A DNA stretch of 64,000 bases, from positions 6,663,001 through 6,727,000 of the forward strand of contig JAJFZO010000034.1 of the NCBI GenBank assembly GCA_021397835.1. Direction: 5' to 3'. The position numbers were made by a program, and so were the translations under genes. The notes beneath the pieces were generated by a model, which searched no databases, was not told the origin of the DNA, and worked only from the letters and a program-made list of their open reading frames with translations. This stretch comes from Moringa oleifera (lineage: Eukaryota; Streptophyta; Magnoliopsida; Brassicales; Moringaceae). Below are positions 48,288-60,477 of the stretch, one piece after another (position 1 is the first letter of the stretch; every line of letters starts with the position of its first letter).

Positions 48288-51032
48288 GTTCACAAAATTT
48301 TTATGGGTGGGAGGCAACAGAATGATCCCGAGCTTGTCACTAAATCACATCATGATATGCTGGCATCAATTCTTAGAAGGTATAATTTACAACTTCACCA
48401 TCTAACACCATAGACTTCAATGCTTTACAGGGTTTTAAGGTCTTAATATTGGTAAGTAATTATCCAAATTGTGTTAGAAAAGGAGTTTTTGTATCCAACA
48501 GCTAAAGCGGATCAATTTCTCATTTTTGTGAATGGTATATATGAACTGTATGCAATGTTGTTTAGCCTCTAAAGCTGCTTTTTGGTGTGAGAATATTACA
48601 TTCTTCGTATATGTTGGGACATAAATGAGCATATCCAGCATGGAAAACTATTTTATATTGAAATAAGAAAATTATAAGGGATTCATCTCGATGCATTTAA
48701 AGAATATCCAGAATCGTTATTAATGGTTTTTGCAAAATACATGCTGCAGCAAAGAGGCTGCTCTTGACTCAATGGTTTACAGTTATAGACATGGCTTCTC
48801 CGGCTTTGCAGCCAAGCTTACAGAATCTCATGCTCAACAGATTGCAGGTATTTTCATCAATTATTTTCACCTGAAACTAGTTTCCGTTGAATCTGATCGT
48901 GAGTTCTGAGCTGCATAATGCATGGTTAGATAGTTGAAACTAACAATACTTTCTCACAACTTCATGTTGAAGAGAAGAATAACCAAAATTACTCTGTCAG
49001 TTACTTTACAAGTATTGTTTTTCACAACCTGTAGACTTGATTAATGTTGTTTCTAAATTCATTTTTCTAATTAGAGCCATTATGATAAATTCTATCTCCT
49101 TAGAGCTACCTGGAGTTGTTCATGTCACACAAAATCACTTCCATTAACTGCAAACAATGACAACTTGAGATTATCTTGATCTCTCCTCTTATGCTTCCAC
49201 CAATCTTCTACATGACACCAACATGGGCGACGGGATAATCATTGGCCTCATGGACAGAGGTCCTCTTCTTTCTCATTCTCTCTCTCTCTCTCTATCACAC
49301 ACAAGCCTGACATACACACCCACAATCCTTAAAAGTTATCATGTTCCAGGAGTATGGCCAGAGTCAGAGGCATTCAATGATGAAGGACTTCGGCCGATCC
49401 CTGCCCATTGGAAGGGGCACTGTTAGTTGGGGCAGCTCTTTAATGGTACAACGGATTGTAACAGAAAACTAATAGCAGCCAAGTACTTCATTGATGGTTT
49501 CCTTACAGAAAATGTACAGTCATTCAACACTACAAACAACCCAGAATAAATGTCCCCAAAGAGATGGTTTTGGTCATGGCACACACACGTCCACTATTGC
49601 ACCTGGCTCCTTTGTGGCTAATGCAAGTTACAAAGGCCTTGCTCTAGGAACAGTGAGAGATGGTGCGCCCCGGGCTCGCATGGTCGTGTACAAGGTGTGC
49701 TGGAACGTGCCCGCAGGCCATTGCTCATCAGCTGATATATTGAAAGCTTTTGATGAAGCTATACATGATGGGGTTGATGTGTGATTGCTTTTACTTGCCA
49801 GTCCAGCTCCTCTGTTCTCAGTTTGTGGTACTAATATCTTGTATGCCTAGAAAATTAATTGAAACCATTTGGTGTTGCACCCACTTGACTCTGTCAACTT
49901 CATTATCACTATACTTCACACACTAATCCTCTCTTTCCAGTGAGTTCTGATTGTTTTGTTGACTATTGTAGGGTCAACCAATGTATAGAGGAAAGAAGAT
50001 TGGTTTTACTGGTTTGGTTTACCCAGAGAACTGAGGACTCCGCCCTACATTAGCTGGGTATCATAATTTATCATTGCATTTTGTACCATCTCTTATAATT
50101 ATTTAGCAGAGTAGATACTGTGCACAATTCTCTGATGATCCTCTTTGGATTCATCTTTTTGTGGTGTATGCTCCTATGGCATAATGCACCATGGTCAAAG
50201 TTCCTACATTTTTGGCAGACTGAATTCATGTTAATCTAACATTGCAAAGCACATTAATTGCAGTGTTTGCAAGTCTCTTTCCTTTAATAACACTTCAGCA
50301 GGGGGTAAAGTGCTTTTGTGCTTCACAACACTGACCAGGAGAAGTGCAGTAACCCTTGCAGCATCTGCTGTGACGGCAGCTGGTGGTGTTGGGGTTATTG
50401 TTGCCAGAAATCCTGTTCATGTGCTAGGCCCATGTGCGGATGACTTCCCCTGCATTTCAGTAGATTATGAGCTTGGAACCCAACTGCTCTTCTACATTTG
50501 TTCTACCAGGTATATGATTATTTTCGAACACTATAATCACAGATTAATTAGCTGGTGTCTACATGTCCGATGGTGCTTTGTGGGCTCACACAGCTCACCA
50601 GTTGTAAAAATAAGCCCTGCTAGAACACTGTTAGGGAAGCCTGTGGCAACCAAGGTAGCCACCTTTTCATCAAGATGATCTAGCTCCATTTCTCCAGCTA
50701 TTCTCAAGGTATGATTTTCCTTCTGTTTTTGGCCAAATTTGTTTTTAAGGGGACATATTGAGCAGCTAATGAAAAAATTTTCATCGAGTCAAAGTCAATT
50801 GATCACGCTTTGGTGGAATGGAGCCAGATATAGCTGCACTGGTGTAAGTATGTTAGCAGCCAGTGCTCCTTTGGATTCCTTCATGGATGGTGGTTTGCTC
50901 TGCATTCCAGGACAACCATGGCAACTCCTATTGTCAGGCATTGTAGCACTCCTCAAAGCATTACATCCTAGTTGGTCCCCTGCTGCCATAACATCTGTCA
51001 TTGTCACAACAGGTTTCAATAACACATCTAGA
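48288..51032 (+). pseudogene. Subtilisin-like protease (plant SBT family) pseudogene, copy 1
   Basis: Subtilases are secreted serine proteases. Pieces in family order: inhibitor-I9 prodomain VHKIFMGGRQQNDPELVTKS (48288-48379) and SKEAALDSMVYSYRHGFSGF (48750-48847); ELPGVVHVTQNHF (49104 on); Asp region IIGLMDRG / VWPESEAF (49215-49390); [20 protein letters not shown] (49440-49500); His region [10 protein letters not shown] (49560); [19 protein letters not shown]; a PA-domain part KVLLCFTTLTRR to LGTQLLFYICSTR (50307-50510); and the Ser region PDIAA...LALHSRTTMATP (50825-50930). In-frame stops occur after QNHF, after KGHC and elsewhere, and frameshifts occur at PDIAA and after MATP. The catalytic GTS is RTT, so the Ser is lost. 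The C-terminal Fn3-like domain is cut off by the retroelement. Confidence 0.9.
49275..49293. repeat. (TC)n microsatellite in a subtilase intron
   Basis: Short CT dinucleotide run in the presumed intron between the Asp-region exon pieces. Confidence 0.85.
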
Positions 51033-54000
51033 TAAAGTGCTCAGTATTCTATCTCTTCATCAACTATATGTCAAATTGTCAGAGTGTGAATTTGGTTCAA
51101 CCAAAATTGTATAGTTGGGACATGTTATCAGTGAACAGCAAGTGGCTATGGATTCAAGCAAGGTTTCTGCTATTATGGATTGGCCAGTACCTCGACGTCT
51201 CAAGGAACTTAAAGGCTTTTCCGGTAGCACAGGTATGGATTCTATCTCATCATCAACATGTCCCAATTGTATACTTGGGACATGTTGCAAAAAATTGCAA
51301 CCACTAAAATCTCATCTGAACAAACATGAAATGAACTAACGGAATCACCATCAAAGAAGAAAGGAAAGAAAGAAGAAGACAAGTTTGGCCACAAATGCTC
51401 AAAGTCCCAACTGTATCAGTTGTTGATGTCTGGAAAGAAGACTCAAGAGGAAGAACATGAAGAGTTTTGTGAGTGTGATGATGCGTTTGCAGAGGTAGGA
51501 GGCAACATAGAGGAAAATGCTGTTTTACATGCTATTTCATTACAAGTTGTGTGGAGTCTAGAGAGTTATCAAACCATGAGTTTCTTAATGCAAAATTAAG
51601 AATCAAAACTTGAAAATTTTGGTAGATTCAGGGAACATACAAAGTTTCTTGGATTTGACCATTGCGAAGAGAATAAGATGCAACATGAAACAGATTGAAG
51701 AACTGCCAATAATAGTTGCAAATGGTGAGATCATGAAGGTATCTGAATTATATCAAGGAGTTAGGTAGGAAATGCAGATTTTTATCAAGAGGCAGATTTT
51801 TTATGTGCTCCCCCTACAAGGCTGTGATGTTGTCTTGGGTGTAGAATGGCTACAATCACTAGGTCCAGTTACTTGGAACTTCAAATCTCTTCAAATGCAA
51901 TTCCAATTCAAGGGCAGGACAGTGGTTTTAAAAGGGCTATCAAATGAGAGTGTTTATCCACATCCAAGAAACAAACAACTAAACTGCAGCAAGCTAGATA
52001 GAAAGGAATGTGTACAGTATTGCTAAGTAAAGAGAATTCGTCGAAACTCATGGATGGGGTGGTAAATCTGCCAATTGGAGAAAAGAGTTAGGGAAGATTT
52101 GTTAGGCCAATTGGTGGGTACTCCTCGTTGTTTGATGAGCCTAAAGGGCTGCCTCCAAACAACAGTCATGATCATGGGATTATTTTAAAAGGGTGAAGCT
52201 CAAATTAATGTTAAGGCCTAACCAATATTCAGTTTTGTAGAAGAATGAAATAAAGAAGATGATCCGACAAATGAAAATCTCTGATATAATTAGGGAAAGC
52301 AGCAGTCCTTTTGCATCTCCACTGGTGTTAATGAAGAAGAAAGACAGTAGTTGGAGGTTTTATGTGGATTATGGACATTTAAATAAATTTGTCTAAAGAA
52401 TTAACTACATAAACTATGAAAAATCTAGACAAAGTGCTCAGTATTCTATCTCATCATTGACTATAGTCGAATTGTCACAATGTGATTTGGTTCAACCAAA
52501 GTTGAATATTTAGGACATTGTTATCAGTGCGTAGAAGTGGCTACGGATTCGAGCAAGGTTTCTGCTTTTATGGATTGGCCAATACCTCGAAATTTCAAGG
52601 AACTTAAAGGCTTTCTTGGTCTTACAGGCTATTACAGAAGATTTATTAAGGGCTATGGTGTGTTGGCTCAGCCACTAACTTAGCTACTTAAAAAAGAGCA
52701 GTTCAATGAAGTCCAGAAGCTGAGCAAGCCTTCAATATACTCAAGTAAGCTTTTGTGTCAGCACTGGTCTTAACATTGTCTAATTTTGATTCTACCTTTG
52801 TTCTGGAATCTGATGCCTCTGGTATAGGCATTGGTGCTGTTCTCATTTAAGAATGAAAACCTGTTGCTTATTTTAGCAAGGCTTTAGATGTAAAACATCA
52901 AGGAGAGGAAAATGTTGGCAATACTCAGCAATGAAAAAGTGGAATGCCTATCTTATAGGGAGGCATTTCAAGATTAAAACTGATCACTATAGCTTGCAAT
53001 TTTTTTGGATCAAAGCACCAACACACCAGCTCAACAAAAGTGGGTAGTAAAGATGATAAGGTATGACTTCGAAGTTATCTTTAGGATAAAGGTGTCCAAC
53101 AAAGTTGCAGATGCTTAGCAAGATTTCCAACAGCAGGATGTAAGACTCTTTTAGTGGTGACTAGTGACCTGTTGAAGAGAATACAACATTCATGGACTTA
53201 GGATGCTACATTGATCCATCTCATTCATAATTAAGCTCGAAATTCTACTAAACACCCCAAGTTTACTTGGGAGAATAATCAGTTAAAAAGGTAGGGCAGG
53301 TTGATTGTGGGTATGGATAAGCAACTGCATGAAGACCTACATACTTATTTTCATAGTTCAGCCGAAGGTCACTTAGGCATCGTTGCTACAATGAAGAGAA
53401 TTGGAGAATTAGTATACTGAAAGAGAATAAGGAAAGATATTAGATGGTTCATCAAAAATTGCATAACATGCCAACAATATTAGTATGATCCATCTGCCTA
53501 ACCTGGTTTGCTCCAACCTTTACCTCCTTTTGAGAGAATTTGGTCCGATATCTCAATGGATTTCATGGAAGGGTTATCTAAATGGAAATGTTTTTCAGTG
53601 ATATTGGTAATTGTTGATCGTTTTACTGCTTTAAGTATGGCCTAGGTTTTCTTCGGTCAGGTCTATAAGCTGCATGGTCTTTTTGCCAGTATTGTGTCAT
53701 ATAAAGACAAAATTTTTGTTAGTCGTTTCTGATAGAAGTTGTTTAAGTTAATGAGAACTCAACTTAAGGTATCCACAACTTACTGTCCTCAAATAGATGA
53801 ACAGAGTGAAGTAGTGAACCATTGTATACAAGCTCATCTGCATTGTATGTCTTTAGAAACTCCCAAAGACTGGGCACATTGGTTACCCCATACAAAATGG
53901 TGGTATAATACATCATTTTGTTCTTCTACTAATATTACTCCTTACCAAATACTGTATGTCCAATATGCACCTACTCACTTACCTTATTTTGCTGGGGGTT

Positions 54001-54100
54001 CTATAGTGGCTGTAGTGGATCGAACCTTGCATGCGAGGGAAGCTACAATGAAGTTACTGAAATTTTATTTAACAAGAGCTGAAAATAGAATGAAACAACA
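51028..54100 (+). mobile_element. Decayed Ty3/gypsy retrotransposon interior
   Basis: Domains in order: a short displaced RT piece (51028-51240); a Lys-rich gag end with CSKSQLYQLL; protease (LVDSGNIQSFLDL at about 51620, GCDVVLGVEWLQSLGPVTWN at about 51820); RT start (VDYGHLNKF at about 52362); RT end ([41 protein letters not shown] at about 52500-52655); RNase H (FVLESDASGIGIGAVLI, YLIGRHFKIKTDHYSLQFF); and integrase (EGHLGIVATMKR, IWSDISMDFMEGLSKWKCFS, STTYCPQIDEQSEVVNHCI, WWYNTSF). RT positions are after frame correction. The RT core with its YxDD motif is deleted, many stops are present, and the second integrase Asp region reads SYKDK. LTRs were not found. Confidence 0.9.
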
Positions 54101-54600
54101 TACTAGCAATCAACATATCATCAATGTATAGCAATAACAATACTGCCTCATCAGTCCCCACTGATTTAATGTAAAGACAAGCATCATACTTGTTCCTTAC
54201 AAAGCCTTGTTGATGAAAATGGGAGTCAAACATTTTCTACCACTGTCTTGTTGATTGCTTCAAACCATAGAGTGACCTTTTGGGCAAGTAAACTTTATGC
54301 TACTTGCCTTTTAATTGAAACTCTTCACATTACCTTATGTAAATGATCTCTTCAAGCTTGCCATGAAAGAATGGTTTTTTTTACATCCATTTGTTCTAAT
54401 TCCCATCCCTCCAAAGCAATATTTGCAAGCACCAATCTTATAGTTTTGTACTTGACAACAGGAAGAAGGAATACAATGTTTTTTTGAGTTACAAGAAAAT
54501 CCACAACAACTCTCTCATCCCTCTTTAACCCAATTTTCAGCCCCTTTGCTGATATATTGCTCTCATCCTCTTTCTTGTACAAGACACCCTTATAAAATGC
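54101..54600 (-). mobile_element. Ty1/copia reverse transcriptase fragment
   Basis: Minus strand reads PVVKYKTIRLVLANIALEGW, ELEQMDVKKTI, then RSLYGLKQSTRQW, a stop, FDSHFHQQGFVRNKYDACLY and LLLLYIDDMLIA (last at about 54135-54101). These are the copia RT blocks in correct order, including the YxDD box as YIDD. Gag, integrase and LTRs are absent. The fragment begins at the exact point where gypsy integrase similarity stops, in the opposite direction. Confidence 0.88.
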
Positions 54601-57515
54601 CCTGAGTATAGATTATACATCTCCCACTAACCTTGGTGAGTAGCCGACATGTTGCTCTCTAAAATCTGACCAACAATATCACCCTACAGTGCTATTATAG
54701 CTTTTTGAAATCTGTAGCTTTCTTTTATTGCTTATTTGGTCCACTATGCAAAGCTAGAATGTAATTTTGTTTTCAACCAAATAAGCTTAATACGTGTCTG
54801 AAGAAAGGCCACATCAGACTTGCCAGGTCGTCTTAAAGAACACAAAAAAAGAAGCAACTGAAAACATTTTACAAAACAGAAGCTCCACTAATGCAAATTT
54901 TTCTAGGAGGCATTCTTCCAACACTTCTCTTTTCTAAATGAAAGATATTCCCTTAATTTTTTTTTTCCTATCAACCCTTCAATACTTCAACACCTTTTTC
55001 TTTTGTTTCACGAGATAGCGTCAACTCTTTTCACTACTGATTGCTATTTCACTTTGGATAAGGTAATAAAAACTCATGTAGCAATATTAGTGCATAAAAA
55101 TAACTTAGATAACACTTTGAATAAGTCAGCATCATTGTGAGAAACTTTAAAAAAAAATTGTTGTGTGCTTCTTTATGTGATTGCTGCTCACTATTTTTCG
55201 CTATAGAAAGAGAATAATTTAGCTTGATTTTTGAAATTAACATCACAAAGCATGCATTTAGATTTTCTCAACAAAGAAAGGGAAGAATATATTAGTTTTC
55301 TGCAGCATGCATTGCTATGATTGCCATCACAACACTTCCTCAAGAGATTATACCTACAAGTCATTGAAAAGCTTGAGTATTGATTAGGCAGGGTATTTTT
55401 TTAACTTTTGTTTCTTAAACATGTAGGACAACATTCTAAGTTTTCTGGGTTAAAGATTTTTAAACAAGTATTCTAGGGCAATCTTCTTGAACTATTTTAA
55501 TACTGCGTTGCTATAATTGAAACAATGAGTTTGTGATGAATGGCTCATATATTTGCATTTAGACCTGGAAAATTCTGCTATAAGGAATGATCAAATTTAA
55601 GTTTAGTTTGTGAATTTAGAGGTTTATAAAGCTCATGGGGGTTCTTAATGTACACCATATGATGCAATTAATTTACTTTTTCCTAAAGATTAGTGTAGCC
55701 TTTTAGAGTTAATATTGAAATTGTTCCGAAATTAGATGTGAATGATTTTAGTAATGTTATAGACTTGCCAATTTCCCAGGATTGGAAATATAGTGGTAAG
55801 TATTGCTGCCTTCTGATTAAAAGAAAAAGGTACTGGGATTGGTTCGCAGTTAAGGATAAACATTTGTCTTGATTGTAGCCAATTTAGATTTTAAATGGTG
55901 GCCACTACCAAGTGATGTTTATTATGGTTGCTACATTGCTAAACATTTTTCCATTTTCTTTCTCCTTATGAGCTCCTAACTTAATATTCTATATTCATGC
56001 AAGGTTGAGGTTTGTTCGCCAAATGTTATTCTAGCATTAGATTATTCAACTTTAGACAATGTTGGCTTTGCCTCTCCTTCATGGCTAGGTGAGTGGCACA
56101 CGGGTCTCTGACAATGTTGACTTCTTGGATTAGCTCTTTTGTATCTTTCATTTATGTTTTAGAAGATTTGGTCCTTTAATACCATAATTTTGGTGTAAGA
56201 CAGAAACTTGTTAATTTTTTAGATGAGTGTTAGATGTATTTGTGGGAGCATAGAAAATAGCATTCATTTGTCAAGCAAAATGTTCTTCTTGCTTGTTGTT
56301 TATTTTGCATTCTAATATTAAATTCTGAACCACATTCTTCTCTCGGCGTCTCTATCCCTCACTCCCTCTGGTAGTTGCCTCCTTAATTATATTTCTTATT
56401 TTTTCGTTTTATGCATGAAAGAAGCTGGACGCATGTATCTCTGAGTCTAGTGCTCTTTATGCTTCATAATTGTTATCATATTTCTTTTGTCTTTTCTAGT
56501 TCCTTTATGAAAAAATGCCACAAATGCTGAATTTTTTTAAAGTATCTTTAAAAAAGAAGCTTAATAAATTTGTTTGCAATTTCCCAGTTGCTATAGTTAA
56601 TTCATATATACCTGGTATCTTATAGTTAGAGTATTAATCTGAGTTTATTGTTGGCGTCTAATAATTGTTTGATTAAAGTTGTAGTGCTTGCTTTGGGGGA
56701 GGGAATTGAATGGATTCAAAACTTTGTTGTTGTGATTGGTTTCTTGGAGTATCTAGTAGCACCTTCTTTTGGGTGCTATTTTCTTAGAGTTTCTAATTTG
56801 TACTTGTTTGATGCAATTAGAGTGATAGAATTATGCAAGTTAATGCTTGCAAGTATACAAGAAGCCAGTAAATTATTGAGGAAAACCAGTAATTAATGAA
56901 ACAAGTATAGATGTGACTTGATTAGTTTGGTTGTAATGCCTTTTGCTCTTACTTCATATCTGCATGAGAAAATTTGATAACGATAAATGTCATCCAAATA
57001 TATGAGGTCCTCAATTTTAAATTGTTAAAACTGTGGCATTCCCATCTCCTTATATTCTCAAGTGGTAAGTCCTCCACCTAGTTGTGGTTAGTAACTTTTG
57101 GCATTTCATGCCAGGTATGAATGCAGATGTATTTTGTTGTAGGGAAAAAATGCACATTCACTGTCCCAGTGCTTGGCTTCCTAATCCTTTGAGCAAAGTA
57201 CTATACAAGTTCCTTGTCCTTGATAATTTCATTGACTATTTTTGGTTATTACTTCTTTGGCTATTGAATGATGGACAAAAGCTAACAATTATTGAAATTT
57301 TCAAAAATAGTAATAGCAAGTAATTTCCACATAAACCTAGGACAACTTTAACACAAAGCTTAGACAAATTAAAGGGTAGATGACCTAAAACTAGTTACTC
57401 ACACTGTTATACCAATAACTTAGTCATATACATACAACTGCACACAATACTATGCTAGCATCACAAGAATTATAAGAAGAAACATATTTTCATTCATTCA
57501 CTTCCTTCCATGGAT
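54601..57515. other. Intergenic region without recognised genes
   Basis: About 2.9 kb of moderately AT-rich DNA. Frames at 55049 (-), 56648 (+) and 57084 (+) are 65-82 codons with no motif I recognise. They may belong to old genes or repeats, but nothing in them supports a call. Confidence 0.45.
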
Positions 57516-57519
57516 GCTT

Positions 57520-58779
57520 CGACTTACAGTGTGATACTCAGACCTTGAGAATATGTTGCTTTAACATTGAAATGGTGCATATTTATCGGATGTTGCTTTA
57601 ACATCTTCTTCAACGGTCCGCTTAGAGCATTCCTTCATGCCATGTATCTAACAATGGATGAGTAAAACTCATCATTATACAAAATAATATAATTTTAATT
57701 TTAATTGAATAAAAAAAAAAGGTCCCATACCTTCAAGTGTCTTATAGTTTCATTATTGGCACAAATATTTTGATAAAAGCCCATGTACATTAATACCTTC
57801 GAGCACATAATAGGGCCAACACCTTTAATCTTCATCGATCTTTCACAGACTAATGTGCTACATTCTAATTCGTTCAACTCATCAAGATTAAGTCTCCCAC
57901 TTTCAGTCATTTTAACAAGTTCAAGAATATAATTTGCTCAATACCGATGTTTGCAATGCTCTTTTAGAAAACTTTGTTTAGGCCAGCAAGTTCCCTCGCG
58001 TTAGGAAAATTCCTCATGGTTTGAGATTTCATACGCTTGACATCTCTATTTTTCTTTGATCTACTCAATCTCTTATTTGCTGCGTTTGATTCAAGTTCAC
58101 AAAGACGATTTGCCATATCTAATGTCCTTGCGCGCCTATTTTGCTTTTGTGCAAATGTTATTATCAACATGACTTAACTTCTGTAAATAACAACATAAAA
58201 CATGTATATATGGAGAACATACAAAACAATGACACTCCATAATTCTATATAGAGATTAATTAACTAACATATAAATTAGAATGAAACACATAGTAGAAAA
58301 TGTTATTTTATAAACATGACACCATTTTATAAAAAGCTGTAAAATTGATAACTTAGACGGAGTTGTAACGAAGAATAGATTTGACTACATCCTTAAAGAG
58401 AGAAGGTGACAGAAAAAATTCGACCAAAACCTCTTCTTTTTGCCATCGAAATTCCCTCATGTCTTTCTCATCCTTCTTTGATATCCTCAACATTCTTGCA
58501 ACTTGTTCCTTGGTATCCCAAATTCACAATCAAGACTATGCACATGCACTGCAACAGCACATATGTGTTATTGGTATTGAAATGAAAGAGAGAGAGTTAC
58601 CACCACAACTCAGTGTATCCAAATGCGATAAGATTGTCAATACAATGCACTTGAATAATGGGAAAATCACAGTTGCAAGGGTCTGAGATAGAAACATTTA
58701 CTGAGAATGAATCATTTGACAGCCGTCAAGGTCTCTCAAGTGATTTTCTAGAAAGATTCCAAGTATTGGGAGCCATCAT
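57520..58779 (-). pseudogene. Plant HhH-GPD-type DNA glycosylase pseudogene, copy A
   Basis: Minus-strand pieces in order: MMAPNTWNLSRKSLERP (58779 down) with VQVSISDP-like continuation; ARMLRISKKDEKDMREF and FLSPSLFKDVVKSILRYN (58500-58370); ARTLDMANRLCELES with NFPNARELAGLNKVF (58160-57964); and MTESGRLNLDELNELE, MKIKGVGPIMCSKVLMYMGF and NNETIRHLKV (57910-57730). This matches from memory the plant DNA glycosylase superfamily proteins that contain a helix-hairpin-helix (KGVGP). The second exon end, the active-site part and the C-terminus are missing or broken, and stops occur (for example after SLERP). VNVSISDP is the segment following the first stop. Confidence 0.78.
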
Positions 58780-59330
58780 GAAACTGCTTTTTCTAAACTG
58801 AAAGTTAAATTTGACCCTCTTAATTGCAATGGTAAGTTCATAATGTAAAATATAAAAGAAAAAATTCAACTAAGATACATATACTACCAATGTAAAGAAT
58901 ACCCAGTACAACTGTGAGTGAACATTTCACTTCTCTTGACACCTATATTAATTCATCAATTAACTATTATATCAAAATTGAGATGAAAATATGATATAAA
59001 ATGAGAAAATGAAGAATTTTCTTTGTATTGAAATTAGAAAAAAAAACTTTATAGCTCTTGAAAAATTAATACCCATCAAATTTAGAATGAAAATCTCATT
59101 TAAAATTGAAAAATGAAATGTTTTTCTCATGAGAATTGAAAGAAAGCATTGTAATCGATAAAAATAATAATAAATACTTTCTCTGAATTAATTACTCAAT
59201 ACATTAATATACTTTTCCTATAACTTATATAAATATTATTGATATTCTTGAACATGCCTTTTCATTTATATGTCTCTTTAAATTTTGATTAGTCTAATAA
59301 CGAACATCTATGTTACTCAAGTAGTCATGT
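58780..59330. other. Spacer between glycosylase and subtilase in unit A
   Basis: AT-rich DNA, duplicated in unit B (61569-62150). If the ancestral pair was functional this would have been a bidirectional promoter region. No defined element was identified. Confidence 0.4.
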
Positions 59331-60186
59331 CATCGTTATTCATAGAACACTGTGGAGAAACCAAACTATATGGTATGTATGGTAACTGGAATGGTGCTTG
59401 TGAATCTGGGAACAGATTCAAGGGAAAATCCATTGTAATAGAAAAATCATTGGAGCCCGTTGGTTTATTGATGGGTTCCTTGCTGAATATGGACAGCCAC
59501 TGAACAAAAATGACTACCAGGAGTACATGTCCCCAAGAGATACACATGGACATGGCACACATACATCAAGCACAGCAGCTGGTTGTTTTGTGAGCAATGT
59601 TAGTTACAAAGGCCTTGGTCATGGCATTGTAAGTGGTGCACCGCATGCTCGATTACCTTATACAAGGTATGCTGGAATGTTCTTGGGGGGCAATGTGCAT
59701 CTGCTGATATACTGAGAACCTTGGATGAAGCCATACATGATGGGTTTGATGTATTGTCGCTGTCAATTGGGTCTTCAATTCCTCTATTCTCAGGTATTGA
59801 TGCACGAGATGGAATTGCTACTGGCTCCTTTCATGCTATGGCCAGGGGTGTCACTGTTGTTTGTGGAGCTGGAAATGATGGACCTTCAGCTCAGACAGCA
59901 GGCAACACTGCACCATGGATTTTGACCGTTGCAGTGAGCACCATGGATCTAGCATTTCTTGCAGCCATTACTCTAGGAAACAATAAAACTTTAATGGTAT
60001 TCTTTTCACTATGACAAATTTCAGTATTGAATTTTTAAGTTATAAAGTGGTTTTTGAATTGGAGCACAGAGGTTTCCCACAGTTAAGTTGAGCCCTTCAA
60101 AGACATTTGTAGGCAAGCCTGTATCAGCCAAGGTAGCCTTCTTTTCATCAAGAGGGCCTAGTTCCATTGCACCAGCAATTTTCAAG
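59330..60186 (+). pseudogene. Subtilisin-like protease pseudogene, copy A
   Basis: Starts mid-protein. GACESGNRF, a one-base loss, then CNRKIIGARWFIDGFLAEYG (59425-59500); the His region DTHGHGTHTSSTAAG (59540 on); YKGLGHGIVSGAPHARL; after a frameshift LDEAIHDGFDVLSLSIGSS; then GIATGSFHAMARGVTVVCGA and GNDGPSAQTAGNTAPWILTV (59810-59935); and finally TVKLSPSKTFVGKPVSAKVA with FFSSRGPSSIAPAI (60075-60186). The Asp region, the PA-domain exons and the catalytic Ser exon are absent. Closely related to copy B and more distant from copy 1. Confidence 0.88.
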
Positions 60187-60477
60187 GTACATTCTATAAC
60201 TCAAAAGTGAATAAGTACCTAAATATCATCAATCTAGGCAGGCTCCCTGGTGCATGATGCATATCCGATTCATATTGAGTACTCTTTAGGGTTCTGTTAA
60301 CCAGCAGACTTAAATTAAATCTGGCATTCCACTGCCAGAGTTGGTAGCAATTTAGATGACCAGATCCAAGAGTTAAATACTCCTAGACATTCTTGACTTT
60401 TCGAAAACCAAATTCATTTATGCCATCAATCTTCTCAATATCATATTTTACAGTGGATGATGTCATTTAGAGTGTGA

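Larger units (their letters stand above)
57516..60405. repeat. Tandem duplication unit A: DNA glycosylase(-) plus subtilase(+)
   Basis: First of two adjacent copies of a 2.9-3.3 kb segment with a minus-strand glycosylase pseudogene and, about 0.5 kb on, a plus-strand subtilase pseudogene, head to head. Similarity to unit B covers exons, introns and the spacer. The end is marked by GGTTCTGTTAACCAGCAGAC followed by ATCCAAGAGTTAAA (60295-60385), repeated at 63671-63760. Unit A lacks about 535 bp present in B (B 62860-63400). Confidence 0.85.
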
